A stretch of DNA of 64,000 nucleotides from Fomitopsis serialis (lineage: Eukaryota > Basidiomycota > Agaricomycetes > Polyporales > Fomitopsidaceae). The stretch lies in assembly GCF_022376445.1 (NCBI RefSeq), contig NW_025955138.1, forward strand, positions 16,189 through 80,188, read 5' to 3'. The notes beneath the pieces were generated by a model. That model worked only from the letters and a program-made list of their open reading frames with translations. It was not told the DNA's origin and did no database searches. Below are positions 11,801 through 22,865 of this stretch, piece by piece. The position numbers were made by a program, and so were the translations under genes. How positions within the stretch are numbered: the first letter of the stretch is position 1; the number at the start of each line of letters is the position of its first letter.

Positions 11801-12543
11801 ATGGGAAGGACAAGATCTATGCTATCCAACTCACAGTTAGCTGTCAATTTGTTATTACTTGATTTTGTACTGATTCAAGACTTCCTGTAGCTTGTGATTC
11901 CCTACTCATTGCCAACTATGCTGTTGGAAAGCCAGGCAGTGTCCATGACGCTACTGCATTCCAGGAGACTCGCTTCTTCCAACACCATGATGAGCTCCTT
12001 CGACCATACAAGTGGATCTGGGCTGATTCAGCCTACTCCTTGGCTCCTTGGCTCATTACCCCATACAAGGCACCTCGTGGCAAACAACTCACTGCAGGAC
12101 AGCGCACTTTCAACTACTATTTGTCAAGAATCTGCATTTCTGTGGAGCATGCAATTGGGCTTCTCAAGATCCGATGGCAGTCACTCAAGGAGCTACAGAT
12201 CAACATCACTGATGAAGTCAAGCTATCATATGCAGTCATGTGGATCCGTAGCTGCCTTGTCCTCCACAACATGGTCATTAGAAGTGAGCTTGCACATAAT
12301 CACGACCTCCTTCAGGACAATGTGTGGCGCTCTGTCATGGCAAATCTGGGTGTTCCTGAAGGTGAACAGGCACAAAGGGAAGTTGATATAGAGGATGATG
12401 GAGATGGAGATGGGCCAGGATTGATTACAGCCACTGGCAAAGCAAAGCACCAGCAGTTGCTGAGGCTTCTGCTAAAGTCATTGAACAAAGATTACCAACC
12501 AGAAGAAGACACAATAGATGATGAGGAGTATGCAGATGAATGA
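8838..12543 (+). pseudogene. PIF/Harbinger transposase (DDE_Tnp_4 type), split by a hAT insertion
   Basis: Exons from about 8838 to 12543 encode a Harbinger nuclease. N-terminal parts include SRYLQTFYRPP and ERLWHHEMCMPRYAFEDILERIQ. Introns at 9107-9159 and 9447-9501 splice in phase. After the hAT insertion (9612-11541) the frame continues with ADCAGMSIGSVFNCSRR, then GTPIKLYTRPGFFG, an intron at 11836-11890, KPGSVHDATAFQ, IWADSAYSLAPWLI and SVEHAIGLLKIRWQSLKEL, and ends in an acidic tail. These are the family's conserved blocks, including the Asp residues and the final EHAIG Glu. Defects besides the insertion are a TGA just before the insertion site (where the family usually has AGHYG) and a one-base frame slip near 11900. 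I could not find convincing element TIRs. Confidence 0.8.
9612..11541. mobile_element. Non-autonomous hAT-like element inserted in the Harbinger gene
   Basis: The 1,930-bp insert begins TAGTGCATAGCGTGGGTGT and its other end, reverse complemented, begins TAGTGCATTGCATGGGTAT. It is flanked by perfect 8-bp duplications GCTGTCCA at 9604-9611 and 11542-11549, the hAT signature. Both subterminal regions are packed with ACCCAT / ATGGGT repeats in both orientations (9625-9750 and 11430-11530). There is no usable internal ORF and very few CpG. It must have been mobilised in trans. Confidence 0.85.
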
Positions 12544-15239
12544 TGACTCATATGATACTTGCTGGGGGGTGGGCCATGTATGGCAATACGATCCCAGTTG
12601 TGTTGTCTGTGTCTTTTGTTTTCTGGTTCATCAAATTATCACTTCAATCTCACTTATCAATGATTATATGTATTATGTATTGATACATACTAGTCTGTGA
12701 GACTAACTTCTGTGCTTGACTAGACCAAGCAGTTGTCAAGCTTTAACAATAATACTAACCTTGCACAAGCCAAATTTTATTCATCAGGGAGTATTATAGT
12801 AGTAACAGAGATGTTTACATTCATATGGCTCAGCTCATCATCCTTAATGTGGTAACACAAATCCTGAGTCCTAAGTGTCCTAGACAATCCATAACCTTTC
12901 CAAAAACATTTATTGATTCCAGGTAGCTATGCCAATATTGCTATACAGCCATTACCCAATGATATGTGCAGTTGCACAGTTGCTCTTGCCTAACTGTAGC
13001 TAAGCTGTCCTGTTATACCATGTCTGGGATATAATTTACTGTCTCAAACACTGAACAATGATACCACCTCAAACTGGCAGACTTTTCTATTACATAATCT
13101 GTGTAGAGCATGCTTATGAATGAATAATGATAATTATTAGAGTTCATTGTACCATTTGAGCTGGGTAGGGAGTCATATACTTCCCTACAAATTGTTACTA
13201 TACTGGCCTAGACCTTCCCAATGTCAAAGTCTGTTCAGGTTAAGTTTGGTACATTCATGATCCTTGTTCCTGAATTTTAGCTCATGCTGTGGAAAAACAG
13301 TCAGTCACATGGTCAAGATACAGTATACTGGAATTCTCATCTGTATTCCTCCTCATCACTTGTCCCAACACCATTCCATAGCATGTCTCTGTCACTACAG
13401 ACATATGTAACAAGTTACTAGCAACAATCTGACCCAGACATTTTTACAAATATTCAATGGAGAGCAAGAACCTGTAAATAAGAATTATATCATCAACATC
13501 ACTGTTTTTTTCTTGCACAATAGCAGGCAGTCTGCATAAGTCTTTCACTCCTTCAGATGGATCAGCTGTAGTCCAGAGCTTTGGGTGAGCAAAATGACCA
13601 CATATGTCATTCATTACTTCATTGATTTTCTGGAGTTTGGGATTTCTTTCTGAGCCTACACAAGGAGGTTAAGTGGCCTCAAAATGAATATCCTGCACAT
13701 GTTCATGCTTTGTTCCATATGAAGGCTATGGAAATTATGAGGAGGTCTGTGAAGAAGCTATCACACAATCATGATTACTACTACATATGGCAGGTGCCCT
13801 CCCATTCACAGTCTCACACTGGGCAATGCTTTGTGGGCCTAGTCAGCATACATGCATTTTATGTGTCCTGTGTCCTGTTCTTGAAATGCTATTGTGAGAC
13901 ATTCAAAGTTGCTGATGCTCCTTCTCATGGATCTCAGTGCTTTATGTGACCCATTTTGCATCTTTCCATAGTTGTAGGCATTTGAAAACTTCTCAACTGT
14001 GCTCTCTGTCTGTATCAATGACAATTAGCATAGTATGCATTCCTACACTCATTGGCACAGGGTGCTATGTAATGCAATTTCTGGGGAAAATAGTAGACCC
14101 ATCTGTTGTGATTGTGAGCATATATCAGACATATTGGGAGCACACACATGGGTGTGTCTAGTGATATTGTTAGATGTGCATACTCTCACTTGTCAGGCTA
14201 CATATGTACTGGTTACCTCAATGTCATACTGTCTGAATCCTCAAACATTAAATGTTGTGCTCTCATCTTTAGCATTCACTCCAAGATATCATAGAGTGGC
14301 CACAGGTAACACCCAATGTGGTACTGTTACTATTGTGCCATGAAAGCTGATTGGCATCCTTGTGGCACTTGTAATTGTAGACATATTGGTATCATACAAC
14401 CTCAAGGTACTTCAAGATAGCTACAGAGAGGTCCTCCAATTTATTGGGGATTTATGCGATTTTCTTGGGCCCAAATCATTAGGTTTTGTCCTCAGAATGA
14501 ATATTCTGCGCATTTTTGACTGCTTTTTCGAAGTCACATGACCAATGACGTGGGGTCACAACACTCGCAGCGGCGGTGTTTTCGCTGCAACTGCTGCGAC
14601 CCCACGTCATTGGTCATGTGACTGGCTACTGGCTATTGTGCCTGTTCTGGTACAAAAGAGACATGTATACAAAGATAGTGATGTGTAGCTAATGTGAACC
14701 ATGGAAATGTACATTTCAGGCAAGTTGTGGGAGGGCTTATTGCACAAGAAGTATCACAAAAGCTCACAATGCCCTAAATGGTGAGCAACCTTCCAAATCC
14801 AGTAATTCTTCATAAAGTGAATGTCTGGTGGTTCATAAATTGCAGATAAGTCAGAAGATATTCATAGAGCACTATGACATGTTTATGAGGGATGTGCCAT
14901 TTACAATATGTTACCATATATGGAAGGTAAGCTATAATACCATGTACAAGCATGAAATCAGCCAACCTTGCCCATTCTGAGCTCTGTTGTGGCACCATAA
15001 AGCATTTTCATGATGTCTGACACACATGGCTATACTGTATAGGTCATGTGCTCCACATCTAGGGTGAAAATAAGCAGTTCAAATTCTGCAAAGTCTCTTG
15101 TGTTTTTTTGTATTTTGCATTTCCTGGCCTAACTAGCCACTATTGGGGCCCAACAAAATTACTGTAGACTCTATGAAACAAGGGCTACAAGTTGACTATA
15201 TAATTGCCATATCCATTTGTGGGTGCTTACTGTTGCAAA
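12544..15239. other. Non-coding, CpG-free AT-rich DNA
   Basis: No ORF with recognisable motifs. I find no CpG dinucleotide between 12590 and about 14455, while TG and CA are abundant, which is how long-methylated repeats decay. A foldback sits at 14533-14622. The stretch probably consists of old transposon remains. Confidence 0.6.
14533..14622. repeat. Foldback with perfect 25-bp arms
   Basis: Bases 14533-14557 and 14598-14622 are exact inverted copies (GTCACATGACCAATGACGTG..., GC-rich at the inner end) around a 40-nt centre that itself has GCAGC/GCTGC pairing. It is CpG-containing inside a CpG-free neighbourhood, so it may be a recent small foldback element. Confidence 0.7.
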
Positions 15240-15580
15240 AAGTGATTGATTATATTGGAGCCCAGTGCTGCTGGTGAGGTCACATGCCATGTTCACCACT
15301 TTCCATATTGGGCTCCAAGCTAGATGTTACAGGAGCCCCAAGTCCATGGGGAATTGTCAGCCACAGCATTTGTTTGCAGGTGTTGGTGCAAGTTGTGTTG
15401 TCTGGGAGTCTGAAATTTGAAACTCAGCTAATGTAAGCATAGTAAGTGTTACTTATCTTTGATTATCTGGCGCTCAAACAGTCACATGCACTGTGGGAAA
15501 AGCCTGCCACATTGGGCTCCATGCTAAGTGTTACATTCTCTCCAGTCATAAGAACGATTCCTTTGTACCTCAGGGATCGT
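15240..15580 (+). repeat. Left long inverted repeat arm
   Basis: Aligns with 16530-16860 inverted. Several positions that are CG in the right arm are TG or CA here, as in 15390-15425, suggesting methylation-type decay of this arm. Confidence 0.6.
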
Positions 15581-15801
15581 AACATACAACTACATTGTCA
15601 TGCAATGGAGTAGCTGTACAAGCCATGGTTCAATCAACCTTACCATCATACTATCAGCAAGGCAAACACCTGGTACTCATTGGCACAACACATTCAACAA
15701 TAGCACAGGTAAAGCATGACATTGATATCACAGGTACAAGTACAATACATCATAGCATTACACATAACAGGCCCTCGACATTCATCATGATACCACAACA
15801 T

Positions 15802-16600
15802 CTAATCATCATACGACTGCATGTCATCTCCAGCATCAGCACTGTCATACCACTCCACGCCAGTGTCGAATTCACGGTGAGTCGTCGCATCAGTCGCTGA
15901 CATGCTCGACGGACCAGAGTAGACAGACGTCGGCCCGTACCCGGTGGGTGGCATCGGATACGCACTGCTAGCGATGGGAGGGAAGAATTGGCTGAATGGC
16001 ATCATCCCAGCAAACGGCCCAGGTAACATACCTGTACCACCGACACCGGCAGTGGAGGACGTAGTAGTGGTGATAGTGGTGGTGGCAGGCGTAGTGACAG
16101 CGGCGGCGGGCCCGAACACAGTGGCGGCAGGGGTGGGGAATGTAGCGGCGGACCCGGGTATAGTGGCGGTGGACGCGGGGGCAGTGGCACGCCCAAACAT
16201 ATTGGTGGCAGCGGCGGGGAGTGTAGCAGTGGGGGCGGCAGGCCCAGATGTATTGGCGGCGGTGGTGGTGGGGAACATAGCGGGGGCAGCACCAGTAGTG
16301 GCGGGCCCAAACATATTGGCAGGCTATGATGTCTGAACGTCGAGCGTCATTGTGCTGCTGTGCCTCAGACAGCAGTTGCTGCTCGCCGTGAACACTGTCA
16401 GCTAGGGTATCCAGAGTGCGCTGTGACGATTCAAGGTTCGGCGCTGCGGCAGCCCTGTCAGCATTTGCACTAGATCAACTCTTCTTCTTCGTGGCAGCTC
16501 CAGATATCCCTCGGGTGCGCGCTTTCCAGAAGCGGTGCGAGTTGGGTTGTTCTTATGATGGACAGGCCTGAAACGCTTCAGTGGCGCCCAATGCGGCAGT
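15802..16600 (-). pseudogene. Broken gene for a Pro/Ala/Thr/Gly-rich protein inside the long-TIR element
   Basis: The minus frame 16314-15802 (170 codons) encodes a low-complexity Ala/Pro/Thr/Gly stretch with repeated MFG and VFG words (MFGPATTGA, NMFGRATAP, VFGPAAAV), then a Pro/Tyr-rich segment and an acidic end (EWYDSADAGDDMQSYDD). Upstream, in another frame with one stop, are a basic ATKKKS patch and a helical region TLDTLADSVHGEQQLLSEAQ. Together they look like the C-terminal half of a nuclear protein: basic patch, helix, disordered tail. At least one stop and one frame shift separate the parts. The function is unknown; it may be cargo or an accessory protein of the element. Confidence 0.45.
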
Positions 16601-16860
16601 TGTTTCCCACAGGTACACTCATTTGCCCCCAGCTTACCATGTATAGTTAACATTTGTTATGGTCAGTTAGCGGAGTTCAAAATTTCAGACTCCCAGATGA
16701 CGCGACTTGCACCAACACCACCAAATAAATGCTGTGGCTCAGTGCTTTGTCCTGGGGTGAGGGCCCAAGAAACACTTTGAGTGGCGCCCAATATGGCAAC
16801 TGGTGTGCATATCATGTGACTGGCAGCCAGGCAGCTCACTGCTAGCGCTCACACTTATAG
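16530..16860 (-). repeat. Right long inverted repeat arm
   Basis: Inverted partner of 15240-15580. It keeps CpG at sites such as the GACGCGACTT near 16700 that are TG-type in the left arm. Confidence 0.6.
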
Positions 16861-17559
16861 GCTGCCCCATAGCCCTAGTTAGTAACAATAGTGAGTGGAC
16901 TTAGTATACTGATCTGATAGCCCTTCATTCAGAGAGTATACACTATCATTATTGAGTAGCTAGAGTGGCTGGCTGGTCCAGCAAATGCAAAATAAAAAAC
17001 CCACATGTGCCTCTGCAGATGTCAAAGTGCCTATTCGTGCCTCAGATGTGTTCCATATGTCTGTGATGACATACATATGTGATTCAGACACTGTACAACT
17101 CAGTGGGTGCTACACTACAGCCAAATCAGCCACAATGGGCCATTTGACCCTCTTTTCACATGTTGTAGTCCATGTACATGGTGTAGTGATGTCTATCATA
17201 ATCCCAAGCACTCAGATTCTCCTATTGGGTGCTTCTGTATATTTGACAGATTTTCTGCATTTTTGTGACCTCCATGGGCACCACATCTTGTCCTACTTCC
17301 TCTTTGGGCAGGACACCTACTCTATATGGTAGTTGTGGCATGTAGCTGGCATATAGACACATAGACACAATCTCGGGATATATAATGGTCATCCATACAT
17401 ATGTATCCATGCTACTATGATGTCAGGCTTTGTATGCTGCAGAGACACTGTCTGAAGTGTGATCATAGGCTTATATGAGCTCACTGAGTGTGAATCTCAC
17501 TGTGTTATTGAGTATACTGCCCTAGTTGATGCAACAATTGTATCATGGAAAGGCTATAA

Positions 17560-18250
17560 GGATTTGACCTCATTCATTCTGAATATCTTCTGAATATTCC
17601 GCTTTTTTGAGTCTATACAAGCCCCTTGAACACAGTAACAGTCTGCACTTACACCACTTACTAAGTGCTCAATAAGTGCCCATTGCCGAAGCAGACTTGT
17701 ATACAACTGCAGCCTGCATTTGTCTGCAACTCAGCTCACCCAAAAGGGATTTTGGAGCAATGTCATTGGTTGAACCACTGGCAAACCTTGCCTTCTAAGG
17801 GAATCATTTAATCTCAGCTCCCCATGCCGAGTTTTTTGATGGCTTGCCCAATGTGGTCAGCAGCACTGTCTAGACTCTTACTAGAGCACATTAAATGTGG
17901 AGAAATCTCGGAATATTGACTCTCATGCAATGCTCCTTGCACACAGGTATGGAGGTCCAAATTAGGTATCCCAGTGCTTGTTCACAGTGTACTGACCAAT
18001 GCAAGTGATGCAGAGGCATATGTACAAATTTGTTTTGCATTTACTGCCCTTACTGGAGAGTCCTACAGGCTGACAATGTTATGCAGGGGTCTATGGCTAC
18101 CAGATATGAAAAATCACCATATATGGTACATCTCTTGCCTGTTTGGGAAGTTGATGATAGATCACCTTTACAGTGTTGCATAAATGGCCGGACAATGAGC
18201 AGAATATTAGATAACACTATTGTCCCATTGTGGGTTGATGTGTGATGCTG
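17560..18250 (+). repeat. Direct repeat family, copy 1
   Basis: Shares ordered blocks with 19150-19810: AAGTGCCCATTGCCGAAGC, ACCCAAAAGGGATTTT, AATCTCAGCTC, CATGCCGAGTTTTTTGATGG, CTCTTACTAGAGC, CAAATTAGGTAT and GGAAGTTGA. Copy 1 has fewer CpG than copy 2. Confidence 0.65.
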
Positions 18251-18331
18251 AGTACTTGTGGATGAGATGGAAAGGGATAGCAGAAACACAGAGTCTGGGC
18301 AATAGGCTCAGCCACATGCCATGTGAGGTTC

Positions 18332-18369
18332 ACTCGTCCACAGGTCAAAATTTTGACCTGTGGATGAGT
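18332..18369. repeat. 38-bp near-perfect palindrome
   Basis: ACTCGTCCACAGGTCAAAA is followed without spacer by its reverse complement with one mismatch. It could be a protein binding site or the joined ends of an element. Confidence 0.7.
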
Positions 18370-19149
18370 CATCTTGCAGTGTAGTCTCCCAGACTCCACT
18401 GAAATATGCTGTTTAAGGGAATTAGCCTCTGACTGGCCTTGCTGTATTTGGCCAAAGGCTCTCAAGTCTATGTATCTGCTGTACTGTAGCCTTCACAAAT
18501 ACAACAAATCCCAAAATATTCTCTCTGATAGGTATGATGCCACAGAGTCTGTAGCTGCTGTGACTTGCCCATCAACTTCAGTGGTTATGGCACAATTCAC
18601 AAAACTCAAAAACCCACATATGCCTCTGTACACATGAGTGCACTGCTTTTAACCTTCAAAGTGACTCTATCAAAGCCTATAGACTGCCCATTGATTCTCT
18701 GACATCTGGGATCTGCTATATAGGGAAGCTGGCCTTCCAAGAATGGCAGTTTCCATTCAGCTGCTCAGTCTGGGCTCAGAAAATGCTGATAGAATCTGGG
18801 AATATTATGTACAATTGAATTAATCCATGATGCCTGCTGTATGTAAGAAATTGATCCTGTATAGAGCCCTCAGAGTCTATAACTAGCATGCCTTGCCTAT
18901 ATATTCATAATCCAGAAAGAGAACCTCTGTGGACAATTGCAAAGTGATTCCAAATATGGATAGGTTGTTGTATGAAGCTCATTTGATATGACCTGTATAG
19001 ACCATGCACATAGTCCACACAGCATGAGTGTGTCTGGAATGTGCACAGCACTGCTATGAATGGGGAAATATTGTCATAACATGCCTGTGTTGATTTCCCA
19101 CAACTGAATGACCATGTATTGAGGTTCTCTCTACTTTAAAGATGCTTAG

Positions 19150-19810
19150 GGATATTCCACAGATCTTCTAGAACATTATCCGATTTTCCGGGACTTTTTT
19201 GAGCCCCAAACAAGTCAGTTTTGCTGCAGAAACAGTGTACACTTCCATTGCTTACTGAGCGCGCAAATAAGCGCCCGTTGCCGAAGCGGAGTCGTCGACA
19301 TACCGGCCTGTCGACGACTCCGGTCACTCAAAAGGGAATTTTGAGCATTCTCATTGGCTGGGATGCTGACAAATATTCCTCTTTAAAGTAATCTTTCAAT
19401 CTCAGCTCTTCATGCCGAGTTTTTTTGATGGCTTCAAGCCACACTAACTGAGCTCTTACTAGAGCCCCATTAAATGCGCAAAAATACCCAAATAAATACC
19501 GAAATATTCCTTCTCCATGGGATGCTTCAGGATACTGATGGGGGTGTCCAGATTAGGTATCTTTGAGAGTACTGACCATGAGAAGTGATACTGAGGCATA
19601 TGAGCAGATCTTGGTAAGCATGTTTACTAGAGGACTCCACAGGTATGAGGGAGTCTTTGAAGCAGACATAGAAACCTGCTATATATGGTTAGTCTTTTGC
19701 CCATTTTAGGAAGTTGACCATTGATGGCCTCTGCAGTGCTGGATAAATAGCAGGAAAATCAGAGAGGAATCCAGGAGTACTATACATTCATATTATGTAT
19801 TGAGGCTCAC
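19150..19810 (+). repeat. Direct repeat family, copy 2
   Basis: Same orientation and block order as 17560-18250, with better preserved CpG and an internal hairpin with 12-bp arms at 19289-19320. Possibly two insertions of one non-autonomous element, or a segmental duplication. Confidence 0.65.
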
Positions 19811-20198
19811 ATGTGGCAAAAAATCTATGATAGTGCAGAGTTTCCCATGCATGGCCTGATATAAGCCACTCTTTCAGTGAGTCTTTGTATGTCTTGTAAC
19901 CACCAGTATCACCTGGAATTGTCAGGAACTGGCAACTCCAAACAGGATCCTAAGCTGTTGTGTTTAGTTCAACAGCTCAACAGGCCCTGAACATGCAGGC
20001 TGCCAAACTTTGGAGTTGAGCTTGAATGCCAGCTCATCAGTGACACTGTATTTGCTGTGCTGTGGCCTCCAAAAAATGAAAAAAAAACTGATTGGGTATA
20101 TTCTCAGTCACATATGATGTGTCATAGAGTCTGTACATAGTATGCCTTCCCATACTTTCATATAAATAATATACATATAAACTGGCGGCTTCAATGTG

Positions 20199-21834
20199 TT
20201 AGTGACCCCAATCTTCACCCCCATACATCTCTTGCCTAAACAAACCATCCGCACCATACGGGCCAATACTGCTGCCCAAAAACACCTTGCCTTCATTGCG
20301 GGCTATGCCGATGAGTCCGCCGGTGATCTGCTGCGACACCACGTGCACCATGGACATGAGATTGGCACCGATGTGTCCCCAATCTTTCGATCTCGACTGC
20401 AGAGGGGGATGCTTCAGCCTGCGTTGCGGCTTCAGATGGTTAAGGTAGTGCGAGGTGAGGATAGATTGGATGCGAGCGTTAACGTGATGAATGCGTCAGG
20501 AGGCAGTGTCTTCGGTGAACTTGTTCCTGGCTGAATGAGATCCAGCCAACACTGTTTAAAGAGCCATGGTTACTGCCGTGCAAGCGGGGTATATGACTTA
20601 GCGAACTCACCATGAAATTAGTATCATTCTCCCAATCCTGGAACCCAACTGCATGAGCAGCTCGATCCTTGAACCTGACGAACTCCTCTCGTTGGTACGA
20701 CAGCACACAACATTCTACTCGCATACCGGCATCGAGCTTCAACGCGGGTATGAACACTAGACTGTCATGACCCTCGCCTAGATCTCCTATAAGCACCATC
20801 ATGAAGCCCTCGAGCTTTTTGAGAGAGGACACGGCGGCGGCCATCTATACATTTTTTGTGAGAATAGAATCAGTGGCAAGACAAGATGGCCTACCGTCTT
20901 TGCTTGATACGTGAATTCTGTCCTGCTCTGAGCCACCGTGACAACGGAAACCTCCCTACCAAGTTTGTTCCAGTGTCCATCCACCCTGACCACACCATAT
21001 TTGATGCAAAACTCGACATCGGGGCTCCTGATTATTGTCCTGGGTGCCACGCTCATCGTGACCTTAGACCAGCCCAACCCAGTCACAGACATGTATCTGT
21101 TCACAGTGGACGCAATGGGAAAGGCAAACTCATCATCGAATGTCGGCGCGATAGCATATGCTCGGCGTTCCTGTGGCCAGAAATCAAGACTGTGCTACAT
21201 CAGCGTCAAGCAGCATGAATGAATGTCACTTCACCTGGTACTCACTGTAAGCAATGGAGGAAAGAGATCCAGTGCTTCAGTATGCCGGTGTGCAAGTCCC
21301 ACTGCCAGCTCCTGGCCAACACATCTTGGATCAGCCAGAACTGTTGTTCGGGCATCCCGGTAATAGACTGAACAAAACAGCCCGAGTGAGCAAGAAGTGA
21401 TTGTTTCGTGATAGTATTAACCCACCTTCGTCAAAAACCCATTGCGATTGCTAGCCACCCATTCCTCCTGTAGCTCCCAGATCGCAACGAAGGCCTCGCG
21501 CACAGCCTCCTGCTCATCACCATCTGGCAGGACCCGCCTGAAGAGCTCCCAAAAGTCGTGTGGGATCCCCCGGTTAGTGGAGGCCACACCAACCTTCTGC
21601 ACAGAGCCATAGGGCTCCAGGTCTCGGAGGTTCTGCGTATCCTGACCACGGGGGTCATGTTCATCTAACGAGGTGTCAGCATCGAACGAGGTGTCGGGGG
21701 AATAGATCTCTGAGTCCGGCGCGTAAGAGTGAATGCTGTCGTTTGTGTCAGGGACCAACGGCGCAGACCCGTAGTCCGAGTCATAATCACTGCTGTAGTT
21801 AGTGCGCCAGGGGGGGGTCGTGGTGGCCAGACAT
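20199..21834 (-). pseudogene. Gene A: Plavaka-linked unknown protein, paralogue of gene B
   Basis: Five exons on the minus strand: 21426-21834, 21246-21367, 20895-21189, 20611-20844, 20199-20551. Introns are 50-59 nt with GT-AG ends, and their four positions and phases match gene B (55178-56879). Shared landmarks are an acidic Ser/Asp-rich N-terminus, a WELQEEWVASNRNGFLTK segment before intron 1, DFWPQ at the start of exon 3, then YAIAPTF, SPDVEFCIKYG and VAQSRTEFTYQ, and DWENDTNFMV closing exon 4. Two lesions are visible: a run of eight C near 21810-21817, where one base too many breaks the ATG frame (removing one restores the gene B phase), and a frame slip near 20480-20500 in the last exon. 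It lies head to head with Plavaka copy 1. No known domain is recognised; localisation and role are unknown. Confidence 0.75.
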
Positions 21835-22327
21835 AGTGAGAGTCGGCAGCCCGCGTCGAAGTCAAGAGTGTACCTTCGTCAGCCACTTGTGGGCCATGGG
21901 AACAGCCCGGGGAAAACACGCTACAACTCCAAAACCGGAACATGTACCACCACGGCCTTAGTCTCTTCCGTCAAGGTATTCCGAGTCAGAAATGCAACTT
22001 ACCGATTCAGCCTTGCTATCTTGCGGCATTCTTGCCTCACGACAATCATCCGCGATGTGTTATGTCAAGGGAATAGGGCAGGAGTCGGGCATTGCACTAG
22101 CGCGACATTTGATGTGTCATGCAGGCCAAAAAAGGCAGGTCTGCCGTACCGCTCTGAACCACTGTTGGTATCTCAACTGCAATAACAGATCAGCATGTAC
22201 CCATCTGAGTGCACAAGATGCATGAGTCACCATCTTATGAGTATTAAGGAGGGTCCGCAGGCCATGGGAAAGCCAGTGGGACTGTGCACGGACTCTCATG
22301 GGCCGTCCCTTGGGAGTGTGCAACACA

Positions 22328-22349
22328 TTGCACACACCATAAAAGGCAA
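22328..22349 (+). promoter_or_regulatory. Conserved TATA-type box before Plavaka copy 1
   Basis: A 22-nt block (TTGCACACACC then ATAAAAGGCAA) matches 57183-57204 with two differences. The distance from its end to the transposase ATG is 517 nt here and 521 nt at copy 2. It contains CATAAAAGG, a plausible TATA element for the rightward transposase gene. Confidence 0.6.
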
Positions 22350-22865
22350 GTGCATACTATACAACTCTCCACACCAAATATCACCCTGGCAAACGACAGC
22401 AACATTACTTACTGGCACAGCAATTGATGAGCGTGGCTTGTCAGACAGTCCATCATGAGTCAGACCATAGTCCATCTATGGTCGATGCAAGCAAATTACT
22501 GAATAACTGACACGGTCACTGAACCGGTACTGATGATCCCTAGGATGAAAGACTTACCACACACTTGAGGAACATGCTCATAGATGGTCCAGTGAATGGT
22601 AAGAAGGTAATAGCATGGATGGAATGCGGAAACTAGGGAAGTATGACATGGGCGGGAAAGCAAGGCGAACTTTACCTCATAAGTCAAATGAATGGGGATC
22701 AGACGCCGGTACAAGTGACTTTACGGTGCTCCGAGAGTGGTGAGCATATCGCTACCTATTCCTTTTGAAGGACATAACACCTCTCCACACCACATGTGAG
22801 CATGCTCCAGCGACTACACTCCGGTGCTCTAAATCTTTTTGTATTGACAGCCATATTTCCAGCTC

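Larger units (their letters stand above)
15240..16860. mobile_element. Element with long degenerate inverted repeats (about 330 bp each)
   Basis: The left arm (about 15240-15580) matches the reverse complement of about 16530-16860 over several blocks: a GTCACATG block, GCCATATTGGG, AGCCACAGCATTT, GGTGTTGGTGCAAGT, CTGGGAGTCTGAAATTT and CATAAGAAC. Each arm appears to contain two copies of a GTCACATG...CCATATTGGGC module. The interior carries one broken gene on the minus strand. Ends and target duplication could not be fixed, so the limits are approximate and the superfamily is unknown. Confidence 0.6.
16861..20198. other. Non-coding repeat-rich DNA
   Basis: Nothing convincingly coding. It holds two diverged direct copies of one repeat (17560-18250 and 19150-19810), a 38-bp palindrome (18332-18369) and a 12-bp-arm hairpin (19289-19320). 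CpG is scarce except around 19250-19330. Confidence 0.5.

Noticed and set aside
20496..20498. TGA as the cause of gene A inactivation
   Set aside because: It lies only in the frame used after the slip in exon 5. The exon-4 frame runs through it, so a frame shift is the better explanation.
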